The translations under genes were made by a program, and so were the position numbers. A stretch of DNA of 64,000 nt, from positions 12,340,068 through 12,404,067 of the forward strand of contig JAOANR010000014.1 in assembly GCA_030278955.1 (NCBI GenBank), given 5' to 3'. The notes beneath the pieces are model-generated. The model saw only the letters and a program-made list of their open reading frames with translations, did not search any database and was not told the DNA's origin. The stretch's first letter is position 1. The number at the start of each line of letters is the position of its first letter. Shown here in pieces: positions 32,093 through 42,663 of the stretch. The DNA is from Hygrophila difformis. Its lineage: Eukaryota; Streptophyta; Magnoliopsida; Lamiales; Acanthaceae.

Positions 32093-34709
32093 TCTATATA
32101 ATAAATTCTGAATACTTTTTTGTCTGTGCAGACTCTATTGCCCTTATTAATTTGAATTAATCTTTCTTAATTTTAAGGGGTTAATCAGTCATTATATGCT
32201 TATTTTTCGATCAACGAACCAAATTAATCCACGTCAGCGCTGATTAATCATGAAGATACACCTCAGCGCTGATTAATTCTATTTGTGCCATGTCATCAAC
32301 TTTTAATACTATATTTAGATCATAAATCTATAAATCTATATATTATAAATAAATCTTCAAAAAATCTTTCTATATATTTTCAAAAGATATAAATGCTCAA
32401 CAAATTGTAATATATTTAATGTTTAGTAACTATTTAGTTTTTTGGCGGAATTTTAGAAAATATTATGTTAAATGTATATATTATAAATTCTTTTATTTTA
32501 TATATTATGTCCAATATATATTTTATTAGTCATATTAAAGTTTGAATCAAAAATATTCACCAAAAAAATATAATAAATTAAAAAATTAATTAATAATAAC
32601 TATACTTTAGTTATTCTATCAAAAATTATCTATCTATATAATAAATCCTGAATATTTTTTTGTCTGTGTAGACTGTATTGTCCTTATTAAATACTACCTC
32701 CGTTCTTTTTTATTTGCACGTTTTGACTTTTGTCACTGTTCATTAAGTAGATTTGACTCGACTTTTTAATACAATTATATAAGATAAAATATAGTCAAGT
32801 GAGATCTTATTATATTCGTCTAATCGTATACATTTATAATATCAAATTTGCATAATTTTTACTATGTGGAATTTGAGTTATTACGAATTAAAAATGTGCA
32901 TTGGATTGCATGAAATGTGGATATGTTGCATTTATTTAGGAACGGAGGAAGTATAACTGATTCTTTTTAATCTTTAGGGTTTTATCAGTAATTATACCAC
33001 CATTTTCTAATCAGTGGCTACAATTAATCCACATCATCGCTGATTAATCGCTGACTAATTCCAACTCACCTTCCACGTCATCAATATCTATATTTAGAAA
33101 ATAAATCTAACTATTAATATAATAAAATCTTGAGAAAATCTCCATATATATTTTAAAAAGATATAAAAAAATTTATGACACTTAAAATATATAAAATTGA
33201 TTAAAACTATATAATATAATTATTTGTTTGTATATATATTTTAATAATTATTATCATATTATTAAATAAATTTAATTTAGGTTAAATTTATGTCTACAAG
33301 TATAATCCTATATCAACATAAGGAATATAATAACCGTATTTTAAATAAAAAATACTTCATTAAAAATATATATTGATTAATATAATTAAAAAAATTTAGT
33401 GAACTACAAAAATTTAATGAAATTTCAATTCTCATGTCTGTACAAGGCTTAATTTTCAAAATTTAATCTCACAAATACAATTTTGATAACTAAAAAATAT
33501 AAAGGAAAATGAAAGTATGTGTTTTTTTAATTATTGTAAATTATTGTAAATATAAAAGGAAACTAGATAATATATATTATTTGATTTTATATATAGTTAT
33601 ATTTAATAAATATTTAAATATTATTAAATAAATCTAAATAGTTTTTAACTTTGTAACTAACTAAAATATAATCTTATATAAATATAAATAATTTAACAAT
33701 TAACATCATAAATTTCAAACATTATTAATTAATGATAATATATTATAATATAAATATTTCATTAAAATATATATGAAATAATTAAATTTATAAATTTTAA
33801 TCAATTATAAAAAAAAATTAATCAAATTTTTGTCATGAGTTTTTTATATCGGGTCTAATTTTGAAACTTGATCTCATAAATATAAGTTTGATAAACAAAA
33901 TAAGTATTATTAACAAACATATAATTTTATTAGTATTTTAAATATTTAATTATCTATATATACCTAAATATATACATCCTAAATATTTTTTAGTTTGTTC
34001 GGGCTATGTTATCTTTTTTAACGTCAATTCATTATTTCTAAAGAAATTTGAAAAAATTTATTTAAGGTTTAATCAGTTCATTGATTCTAAAAATATTGAT
34101 TAATATAAACTGATTCATCACCTAAAAAAATTCATATAATTCTAAACAAATTCTACATCATTTTTTTAAGAAAAAAGAAAGAAAATAAAAAAAATAACAC
34201 ATCATAGTTTAATTATTAAATACTATAATATCCTTCATTGTTAACTATTTTAATATAAAATAAAATGTATATGAAAGTAAGAGTAAATTGTTATACAAAT
34301 TTTTTTATAAACAATTTGTACTCTAAAAGGATATAAGAAGTATTTTAGTGTAAATTATACGTAAAGATTTGTGGTAATCATACATAGTTTTGAAGTTATT
34401 CGAATTTTGAATTGTTAAAGGTTATCTTTTTTCCAATTATTCTTACTATTTTAGATATAAAAGCGAAACTATATATTTAGTTTTTCAATGATAAAAAAAT
34501 ATTTTATATTGTATCCACATATTTGGGTTTGAATTTCTTTCTATGCTCCTATTATCTCCTTTATTTTCCTCAAATTTTTGTTGCATACATTTCCACCACT
34601 ATTTAAGCAAAAGACTTTGAACCTTATGTAATAACTCAAAAAAATTATCTTCTAATTTTGTAATCTTCATATAAGTTCAACGCCTGTGCGCAGCGGGCGA
34701 AAAATCTAG
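32093..34709 (+). mobile_element. Composite non-autonomous Helitron, unit 2, head to tail with unit 1
   Basis: The TC start (32093-32094) follows the CTAG of unit 1 with no base between. Its first ~250 bases match unit 1 (including 'cacgtcagcgctgattaatc', twice in each). A second internal head starts at 32633 as in unit 1. The 3' hairpin (GCCTG 34682-34686 with CGGGC 34694-34698) and CTAG (34706-34709) close the unit. A Stowaway MITE sits just inside the inner head. Confidence 0.8.
32694..32951. mobile_element. Stowaway-type MITE inside Helitron unit 2
   Basis: Starts ctacctccgttcttttttat, ends aggaacggaggaag, with TA at 32692-32693 and 32952-32953. Absent from the matching site in unit 1 (near 30160), so it is younger than the Helitron duplication. 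Confidence 0.85.
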
Positions 34710-35158
34710 TATAAGATAAAGTATAGTCAAGTGGAATCTTTTTGGATTCGTCTAGTTGCATAGATGTAGAATATCAAATTTTCATAATTTTTACTTGTAT
34801 GCGATTTGAGTTATGGAGGATTAAAATGTATATTGGATTATGTGAAATATAGGTCCGTGCAGAGGCGGATCCAGAAAATTTTGATAGTGGTAGCACAAAA
34901 TCTAACGAAAACCATATTAGAATTAGAGATAATGATGACAATACAAAAAATATATAGAGAGAAACTAAGCTAGAATGGATAAGAGTGGTATCACCATAAA
35001 AATTAGTGGTTGTACCAAAGCAAATAAATGCAAATATAAAAAAACTTACCTTAAAATAACAATTTTATAAATTTGAGTGGTAACTCGTTCCACCACCCCT
35101 TTACATGTGGATCCGCCCATGGGTCCGTGACATTTAAAAATGAACGGATGTAAGTATT
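34710..35158. mobile_element. Stowaway-type remnant split by a hAT MITE
   Basis: 34712-34851 matches the interior of the MITEs at 2486 and 32694 ('agtcaagtggaatctt...ttcgtctagttgcata'). Its right end (35130-35152, 'catttaaaaatgaacgga') continues after the hAT insertion. The left terminus is lost, at the Helitron end. Confidence 0.65.
34860..35121. mobile_element. hAT MITE, 262 bp, perfect 8-bp target duplication
   Basis: Starts CAGAGGCGGATCC and ends GGATCCGCCCATG, inverted repeats of the hAT CAG-G-GGC type. GGTCCGTG flanks it at 34852-34859 and 35122-35129. Nested inside the Stowaway remnant. Confidence 0.92.
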
Positions 35159-35159
35159 T

Positions 35160-35506
35160 ATAATTTTTAAATTTTCATAGTTCAACTTTTAAACACTAAT
35201 TTTAAATTTAATATCAAACTCCATCCTCCTAAACTATTTCAATTTAAAATTATTTTTCACTTAAACTCCAAGCTTCAAACTCTTAACTCTAAATTTCAGT
35301 TATTTCCCAAACATAGTCATAAATAAATGGCGCTGAGTCGTATGTATATATATATTATTATTTATAGATTTTCTATTATATTTGAAGAATAAACTAAATA
35401 ATTTAAAGGAAAAAAATAAGTACTCCGAACCATTCAAAAATTACTATACTTTTTTTGAGTTATTAAGGGTAGAGTTTTTAATATATTTTAATTATATATA
35501 TAGAAA
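35160..35506. repeat. MITE-like repeat, then segment duplicated at 50970-51222
   Basis: 35160-35320 resembles the 'ctaaactctaatt' repeat family in inverted form. 35305-35506 aligns directly with 50970-51222 ('catagtcataaataaatggc' and 'ttttgagttattaagggtag'). The duplicated block stops exactly where the next Helitron-like unit begins. Confidence 0.7.
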
Positions 35507-36321
35507 TCTATATAATAAATCCTGAATACTTTTTGGCATGTTCAGACTGTATTGGCCTTATTGATGAAATTGCAGCCACAAATTACAAAATAAAATTGCG
35601 AGGGAGGGGTGGTTCAAGACTGTGTTTTATATTGAATCTTATATTTTTATCTTAGCTTTTATTAAAAAATATAAACTCAAGGTTACATTTGTAAAGCATT
35701 ATTAGACATCATAAAATATATCAATGGTTATTATCACGACACATCATAAACGCCACATCATCTTCTCAAAAATACCGGATGCTGACATGTGGAATCTATA
35801 AAATATTCTTGAATTAATTTAATCTATTTTAAATAATCTTCAAAAATATCATTCTAAGATTTCATCTATATTTAAAAAATAAATCTATATATTAATACAA
35901 AAAATCTGGAGAAAATCTTTCTATGTATTTTAAAAAGATATAAATTGAAAAATAATTAAATTACATAATTATATTTTATATTTTATAAATTTATAACTAA
36001 ATTATATATTATAAATTTTTTAACTTTATATGTAATATTATCAAATGAATTTTTATTATAATATATTAAAATTTGAACCTAAATTATTAACTGAAATCAA
36101 TAAGCTAAAAAATTTTTAATTAATAATAATCAGTCTTATTTATCAAAAAAGTATATATATTTAATTAGATATAAATTTATGTGTCTTACACAATATAATA
36201 TAATGCAGAATAAAATATATTTAAAAAAATAGGGCCAAAATAAAAACTTTGAAAAGTTGATTAATGTTAAAATGATATTTTCAAGGGAAATGAAGAAGTT
36301 GATTGTTTTTTTAACATTATG

Positions 36322-36345
36322 ATAATGGCCAAAATTGTCCATTAT
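36322..36345 (+). promoter_or_regulatory. LTR-terminal inverted repeat (7-bp stem, 10-nt loop)
   Basis: Directly after the TG, ATAATGG (36322-36328) and CCATTAT (36339-36345) are exact reverse complements separated by 10 bases. The sister LTR has the same geometry with different stem bases (61346-61323, minus strand). Confidence 0.7.
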
Positions 36346-36651
36346 TTACAATTCATTTCCGTGTCTGAGACGGACATTTTGATCGTAATCCCATCTTATT
36401 TTAATAAGAAAGCAGTTGAATTCGACAGATTGATGCAAGTTTGTAAGAATAATAAGCTGGTAATGAAAGACACAAAAATATGCAATTTTAATTGCATTTG
36501 TGTTAGAAAAATCCAAAAACATGAAAAAAGGAAAAAGAAAAGAAAAAAGAATGAAAAGATGGGCAAAAAAATAATATAGCCCACAAAAATCAAAAAGATG
36601 GGAAAAAGAATGAAAATCCCACAAATTGAAATTTTGATTAAGTGTTGAAGA

Positions 36652-37063
36652 TCAATTCGGTCTATACGCAATTAGGCCTAAACCGAATTGCTCATTAGAC
36701 CGAATTGCTGAAAAGAAGAAGAAAAAGAGAAGTGTTGAAGAAGAGAAGAGCAACCAATTCGGTTTGTGGCAATTCGGTCTAAACCGAATTGATCCCTAGA
36801 CCGAATTGCACTTTGGAAAGAAGAAGACCCTGAGCAGAAAGGAAAAGAAGGAGTTCGATCTATGCAATTCGGTCTAGGCCGAATTGATTGCATAGACCGA
36901 ATTGCCTCAAAGCAAGGAAGCCAAGCAGGAGCTATCATCAGTTCGACAAAGGCCAATTCGGTCTACCCATAGACCGAATCACCACATTTCATGCTCAAGA
37001 TCAAGGAGAAAGACCTCATGTCACCAATTCGGTCTAAACCGAACTACTTGAGGAGACCGAACC
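36652..37063. repeat. Bidirectional AATTCGGTCTA motif array, upstream of TATA
   Basis: About 16 copies of TTCGGT/ACCGAA cores, mostly as CAATTCGGTCTA or its reverse complement TAGACCGAATTG. Several are joined as near-perfect palindromes (36771-36790, 36865-36886, 36955-36980). The spacer DNA is purine-rich. Confidence 0.9.
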
Positions 37064-37147
37064 ACATTCGAAATTGCAGCTTTGAGCACGTGAGAAATGC
37101 ATGGCACTGTGGATGGGCCCTGATGGGCCTAGGGTTCTGAGAAGAAG

Positions 37148-37155
37148 TATAAAAG
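37148..37155 (+). promoter_or_regulatory. TATA box of the long LTR
   Basis: TATAAAAG in GC-richer context, followed by a purine-rich leader and the TAGGTAGG segment that is shared with the 58-61 kb LTR. Confidence 0.65.
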
Positions 37156-38040
37156 CTGACCTTCCTCAACACAAGAAAAAAATTCCAGACTGATACACAC
37201 TTGGACATTTGCTGGGAGACAAAAAGAAGGAGCAGAAGGTTCTCCACCCCTTAAGGGTTAGGTAGGTAGTTTAGTTAGTTAGTTTATTTTTCATGCTTGT
37301 AGTGTAGTTTTAAAACTTTTAACCTCAGTTTATTTTCATAGAAGCTTGTTACTACCCTTAGTGTAGCCATTACCATAAACTTTAAATACTTTGTAGTTAT
37401 AATGAACCCTACCTTCAAGCTAATGATGGTTTTAGGGTTATTTGTTGCTTTCAAGTGTCAATACAAGAAAAAATCCAGAGATGGGTTTTTATTTCAAGTG
37501 TTTGGCACTTATTTAATGCTTTCCTTAGCAATAAATGTTAGAATGTTTGTTTGTTTCAACTAGATTACATTTATTATGTCCCAGTTGACTTACATTCTTA
37601 ATAAATGCATGTTTAGTGGGTTTTTTTGCTTGTTCTTACACCTTAGTGGTTCAAATGAGTGTTCTTAGGTCTTAGATGATTTTAGGCTTGTTAGAATTTA
37701 TTCCTATGTTTATTTGTTTGCTTTTTATTCTCTTTTTGTTAGCTTATTATTGCCTTAGATAATGTATGTGTTCTTATTTTCATGCATGTGTTCTTATTAT
37801 GTACTAGATGTTTAAGTCTTTGATCTTTGATTGCTTGTTTGTAGAATTAAGGTTTGTTTCATGCCAATGCCTGCTAGCCACGTAACCTACTGTGCCTATT
37901 TTCCTTAAAACATTCATTAGTGTGGCTGTGAGGTGACATTGATGTGAAATGAAGGATTTGGTAAATCTTATCCATCATAAACCACACAATGTAAACCGAA
38001 CCTGCACTTATGAGTTCAAAATATCTTTTATGAGAGAAAA

Positions 38041-38605
38041 GGCATGCAATTCGATTTGAGGCAATTCGGTTTAGACCGAATTACCCATGAGAATGGAATT
38101 GCATGGCAAAAAAAAAAAAAAAAAATTGTTGAATGCCTTATCTAAAATTCATATGCAGTTCGATCTAGGCAATTCGGTACATAGTAAAAATTGTTCTCAT
38201 ATGGTGCTCAAACAATTCGGTCTGTGCGAATTCGGTTTAGACCGAATTCCTCCCATAGATCGAATTGATCTTGTACACCATATTGTATACATGTCATCCC
38301 CTCATGCCTTAGTTTATTTTCTTTGTCTTACCAATTCGAATTGTCCAATTCGGTCTAGACCGAATTCAATTGGCAATTCGAATTACCTTCATTTTGGGGT
38401 AAATACCTTAGCCAAATTTGAGTAAAGTAATGGCTTCATCAATTCGAATTGTCCAATTCGGTTTAGACCGAATTGCTCTAACAATTCGAATTAGAGGATG
38501 CTTCATGCCTTTGCAAGGATTAATTGGGTACGGTGTTATTTCATACCTCATGCATACTCAATTCGGTCTCTTTTCCATTTTGCCCAATAGACCGAATTGC
38601 TTTCT
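38041..38605. repeat. Second AATTCGGTCTA motif array, downstream of TATA
   Basis: About 12 more TTCGGT/ACCGAA cores, including the perfect 20-bp palindrome AATTCGGTCTAGACCGAATT (about 38345-38365), plus AATTCGAATT palindromes. It lies in the R/U5 part of the LTR, about 0.9 kb past the TATA box. Confidence 0.9.
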
Positions 38606-40481
38606 TTCTTCCATTTTAAAACCTCAAAAATATTTTATTTCTTGAGTTGTGTGAGTTGCATGGGTGTATTGGGCCTAGGCCCACTACATCTAATTTCATC
38701 CATTACACATCTCAACTCATTGGTGTCTATTTATTGTGTGATTAACACACACACAGTACCAAAAACATTTTGTTAATTTAATCTTTTCTGTTTATTGTGT
38801 GTATGAATGGGTAATAGGAAATATTACAGATCAATGTTGGCGAAAATGTCCCTTCACCGGAATAACGATTAGCTCGTCTTCTGTGTATTAATTATTACTC
38901 GTTATTTTGCATGGTTTGATTAGTGGTTGGTGGAAGCTACGGCGAAAAGGTCCTTGCACGGGGATAACGATTAGTCACTCAGCCAACTCCTAATCAGATA
39001 CAGTTTTCTTTTCTTTATCTTAATTTCAAACCTGAATCTAGAGCTGTAGTAATATTAGATGATATATGCCAATGTCATCTAATAATTATTGCAGTAATAG
39101 AACATGTGGGTTTTCATCCAAATTCACAGATAGTGAAGTCTAAAGTGACGGCGGCAACTGTCACTTAAGGCATTCCACTGTCTAAAAATCATTCCATCTG
39201 GAATATTTGGGAACCGGATAGCAGATGTTTGCAGTCCGGATAACCCCAATTATTTCTGGCTAACCCTACCATATATTCTGGGGTAATTTATTTTACTTCT
39301 CATATACACGTATGGATGATATTATTATGTAGATATTGTGGTCGATAATATTTTGGAGATCCTTCTCCTTGGACACAGAAGTCTTGATTTAAATCAGATG
39401 CTGCATAATAAATTTCCAACAAAAATTCCTTTATAAAATCCGGATCTGAGTAAGGGATAAATTCGACAGTTATGACTAACTCATATTCTACTGGGGGTTG
39501 ATTGTGAGAACTTAGAAGCAGAGTCAGCGATTAGGTCTCACCTAGACTGAAAGGATATGTGTTTTAATTGAGAGTTTAGTACCTGTTTAGGGAATGATTT
39601 TCAAATATCTATTTGTTTCTCAAAATTACTGTGTGTTGGAAATCTTGTATTAAGTGTTGCATTGAATCAGTGTCCACTTGGATTCGGATAAGATGTGATA
39701 AATAATATTAGAGGAACAACATATAGGCCTTGGTTAATTTCTAAGGTAGGGTTGAGTATTCTTTCAACTACTATCTTCTCCCGCCAAAGCCTAAAATTGA
39801 GTCTTGAGTGAGTACATTCAGAATAGATCTTTATAGGTTAGTTTCACTCATGTTTGTATCTCATAACTAACTGGATGTTATAAGCCCTGTGGCTTACTGA
39901 TATTTGGGAAGTTCTAAATCTGCATCTGGTCACCAAGACCAGGGGCTCTTTTATACTAACGGAATGAGATGATCTTTTAAGACTTCCGAGTGATAGGCTT
40001 TAAATGCTTTCTTTACTGTTTTCTTTATCGCTTTCTTTAACATGCTTTCATAGAGGTCACTCGGAAGAATTGGAGGTTGGCCGCCGGTTGTAAGGTTTAA
40101 GAGTTATGGATTAGTTCGGTATTAGATTTAGACTTTGGGTGTGACAAGGGGGACGATAGGAGTACTTGGCATATCAACTAATGATATGTTAGGTGCTGCT
40201 TTTTCACCACATATGACTAACATACTCTTGCAAGGCATTGCAAGGGGAGTTATTAATCTGTGGTATCTTAGAAGTTGAGGTCTTAAGGCATGTAAATCAT
40301 TGCTGTAAGTACCTGTCTGTCAAAGGGAACATGGTATAGGAACCATGAGAGTTAGCTAACTGAAAGGATTATCCCAAGCGAAGATCTGTGTAATTAAAAC
40401 GGAAGTTCAATTGTGTCTCATCTGAATCTTGTCCAATCTTTATTATTTCCTCCCTGTCCCTTCTGTCACTATTTTAAATCC

Positions 40482-40619
40482 GCTTTCGTAGAATAATTTT
40501 ACCTGCTTTCTTAGCATAATTCTTATTGCTTTCTTAGAATAGATTTAATCGCTTTTTAGACTAAATTTACCATGCTTTGTAGAATAATCTTTAATTGCTT
40601 CCATAGTCTAGTTTAAATT
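40482..40619. repeat. Six tandem units with exact 23-bp period
   Basis: GCTTT-headed units start at 40482, 40505, 40528, 40551, 40574 and 40597; the unit is roughly gctttcttagaataatttta plus 3 bases. The units are strongly diverged but the spacing is constant. Related GCTTTCTTTA words occur at 39997-40050 and in the sister LTR. Confidence 0.85.
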
Positions 40620-40755
40620 ATTGTCAAGTAGTTGTTAGAAACCATTGCAAAACTTGAATCGAGTAACCGAGTGGAAAATCTTAGTAAACGACGTGGGCCT
40701 TGCTTCTATCGCACATCCTCCAGTGAACGATCCGGTCTTACTATAAATTACTACA

Positions 40756-40785
40756 ATTTTTGACACCGTGCGCTTTCGGGGGCAC
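40756..40785 (+). promoter_or_regulatory. PBS-like sequence after the LTR
   Basis: 'tgacaccgtgcgctttcggg' lies directly after the LTR end, where a gypsy primer-binding site is expected. It partly resembles the TGGCGCCGTTGCCGGGG-type PBS of plant gypsy elements. The tRNA was not determined. Confidence 0.45.
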
Positions 40786-40798
40786 AGTTTCTTAACAC

Positions 40799-41165
40799 GA
40801 GTAATAAAAATGTGACAACCTATAAATATATCCCTAATCCCAACTCCATCTTCATAAATTGGTTTCATTAAATAAAATTAAAAACCAGGACAATTATTTT
40901 TCAGAAAATACTCATATAGTGGGAACTTGTCAAAAGTTTCATGGCAAGGATCTTCATGGCAGGAAATTGTCAAAAGTTTCATGCCGGGGAGGTCCACAGT
41001 GCCGTTTGAATTCAAAGTCTCCCACATGAGTAATAAAAAGTGAAATATATCCTTAAACCCCTTCCATGAATCATAACTCTTTTCATTTAATAAATTCAAA
41101 CTTGGGATATTTTAGAAAAAGCTCGTGTTGACGAAATGTGTTAAAAGTTTCACATTATAAAGTTG
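40799..41165. repeat. Diverged tandem duplication, ~229-bp period
   Basis: 'gagtaataaaaa' heads both units (about 40799 and 41028), and both end in 'ttaaaagtttcac/gtcaaaagtttcatg'-type sequence with 'ttcatttaataaa' between. A third 'gtcaaaagtttcatg' occurs at 40967. Non-coding. Confidence 0.6.
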
Positions 41166-41402
41166 GGGTCTGTTTTTTGCCAAAAAAATAGTTTAAGTAC
41201 TAATTTTAGAATTTTTTGAATTAGGTATATCTTTTGGAAATTGTTTCTTTTCCTTCAAAAAAATTAAAAGATAACAAAAAAGTATATATAGATAGTATTC
41301 TTTAAAAGTTTTAGGGATAATAGTCAAAATGGACAACATATTATGATAAAATGATATTTTTAGAACTTTAATAATGCAAACACATAATTTATTTGAATTT
41401 TT

Positions 41403-41444
41403 TTGGTGAGTAATTGGGTATCCCCATGCCACACTGGACCCAAT
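41403..41444 (-). mobile_element. SINE fragment (3' part, minus strand)
   Basis: The reverse complement reads 'attgggtccagtgtggcatg' and on to 'ggatacccaattactcacca', matching the 3' half of the complete SINE at 51410-51581. Confidence 0.75.
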
Positions 41445-41673
41445 ATAGTTTCTTTAAAAGTTTAATGGTATTTTTTTTTTCAATTGCTCTTACTATGTTA
41501 GATATAAAAGCGAAACTATATATATATTGTTTTTCAATGGTAAAAACAATCTATTTTATATTTTGTCCACCTGGTTGGGGGTTTGAATTTTCTCCTATCA
41601 TCTCTATTTATCTTTTAAATTTTTGTTACGTGCATTCTGTTCTTCATTTAAACAAAAGATTTTAAACCTCATG

Positions 41674-42362
41674 TAGAGGGTGGAAATAGGCTATAGGCCA
41701 TGCTAGGGTTAGGTTTGAACGGCCTAGGCCTATGTCGATTTATTAAGGCCCGAATGACTATCTTATAAGCCTAAGCATGACCTATTAAAATTAAATAGGC
41801 CAGCAGGTTGTAAGCCTTTTAAAGTCTGATTAAGCCTATTTTAAAATTAAGTTTAAATTATTTTATATATGCCAGGATGTAACCATAAGGCTGTAAGACA
41901 TAAATTTGTGCACTTGAATAAGTCTTCATCCATGACTATTTATATACGGGGAAAAGACTTATAAATATTTTAAAAACCTATATAAAATCAAATAAGTAAT
42001 TATTTTCACATAAAACAACAATGATACCACATATTTATATGCAATAAACACAAACATACTAATAATAATGATAACTATGCCCATCCGATTCTTGATGGAT
42101 TAGTCTTGGGTCCAATGAGGCTTGGGATACCCTGGTATTCACCTAAAAAATGAATGGTAACTATGCCGATCTGGTAAGCCTAATAAGTTTTTCTTTATTT
42201 TTTCCTTTTTTTTTAATAAAGTTTGGTCCGGACCTATTTAGGTAAATAGGCTTTCAAAAAATCCTAAGCTTAGCCTATTTATCAAAAACTTTGGTCTGAC
42301 ATGGTCTTTGATAGACTAGGCCATACGCCAATGTCGGGTAGCCTGGCCTATTCTCATCCCTA
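41674..42362. mobile_element. hAT-type MITE, 689 bp, perfect 8-bp target duplication
   Basis: Left end tagagggtggaaataggc, right end gcctattctcatcccta. ACCTCATG flanks it (41666-41673, 42363-42370). The interior repeats 'aggcct/ataggc' words. It interrupts the Helitron sequence between 'aaacctcatg' and 'taatcc', which is contiguous in unit 2 (34620-34635). Confidence 0.88.
42078..42150 (+). mobile_element. SINE fragment (3' part) inside the hAT MITE
   Basis: 'ttgggtccaatgaggcttgg' followed by 'gataccctggtattcacc' and an A-run matches the 3' half of the SINE at 51410-51581, diverged. Nested inside the hAT element. Confidence 0.7.
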
Positions 42363-42451
42363 ACCTCATGTAATCCAAAAAAATTATATTCTCATTTTAC
42401 AAACTCATATAAGTTCAACACCAGTGCGCATATAAATTTAAAATCCGTGCA

Positions 42452-42662
42452 CAGTGGCAGACGCAGAGTGTCTGAGGCAGGGGGCGAGGATGCGACTAAA
42501 TAATTTTGCTTTATTTCATCTTTAATTTCCATAGAATAATTATCAATTGATTATCGTTTATTTTGGATTGCTAATGATGTCACTCTCTTCGTCTAATTCT
42601 ACCTGAGCCTATATCTTTAAAGAATATATAACCTTATGTTAAAAAAGCTCACTAACAAAGAA
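42452..42662. mobile_element. hAT element fragment (sister of 49694-50248)
   Basis: Begins CAGTGGCAGACGCAGAGTGT, the same terminus as the right end of the 49.7-kb element read in reverse, and shares interior sequence up to 'aacaaagaaacatgtt'. It stops exactly at the broken end of the receptor-kinase copy. Confidence 0.7.
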
Positions 42663-42663
42663 A

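Larger units (their letters stand above)
36320..40755 (+). mobile_element. Long LTR (about 4.4 kb) of a Ty3/gypsy-type element with PBS-like junction
   Basis: Starts TGATAATGG and ends ACTACA at 40755, followed by 'tgacaccgtgcgctttcggg', a PBS-like sequence also found beside the minus-strand LTR at 58.1-61.3 kb. The two LTRs share a TATA box, 'TAGGTAGG' shortly after it (about 37258 here), 'gtacctgtc/t...gggaa' words and the terminal PBS-like junction, so they are one family despite low overall identity. The internal region is gone: non-LTR sequence resumes at about 40786. The gypsy assignment is inference from LTR length and the partner copy. Confidence 0.6.
35507..42436 (+). mobile_element. 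Third Helitron-like unit, interrupted by an LTR and a hAT MITE
   Basis: TC start at 35507 with the shared 30-base head 'tctatataataaatcctgaa'. At the paralogous site (51221) the duplicated flank continues without it, an empty-site comparison. The 3' region resumes at about 41440 with sequence homologous to 34420-34660 of unit 2 ('gatataaaagcgaaactata'), and a decayed tail 'gttcaacaccagtgcgca' lies at 42414-42431 with the hairpin and CTAG degraded. Inside are a long LTR (36320-40785), 40799-41165 tandem sequence and a hAT MITE. Confidence 0.6.

Noticed and set aside
38041..38605. CRISPR-like array from the repeated AATTCGGTCTA words
   Set aside because: Spacing is irregular, orientation alternates, no cas genes, and the sequence is a plant LTR.
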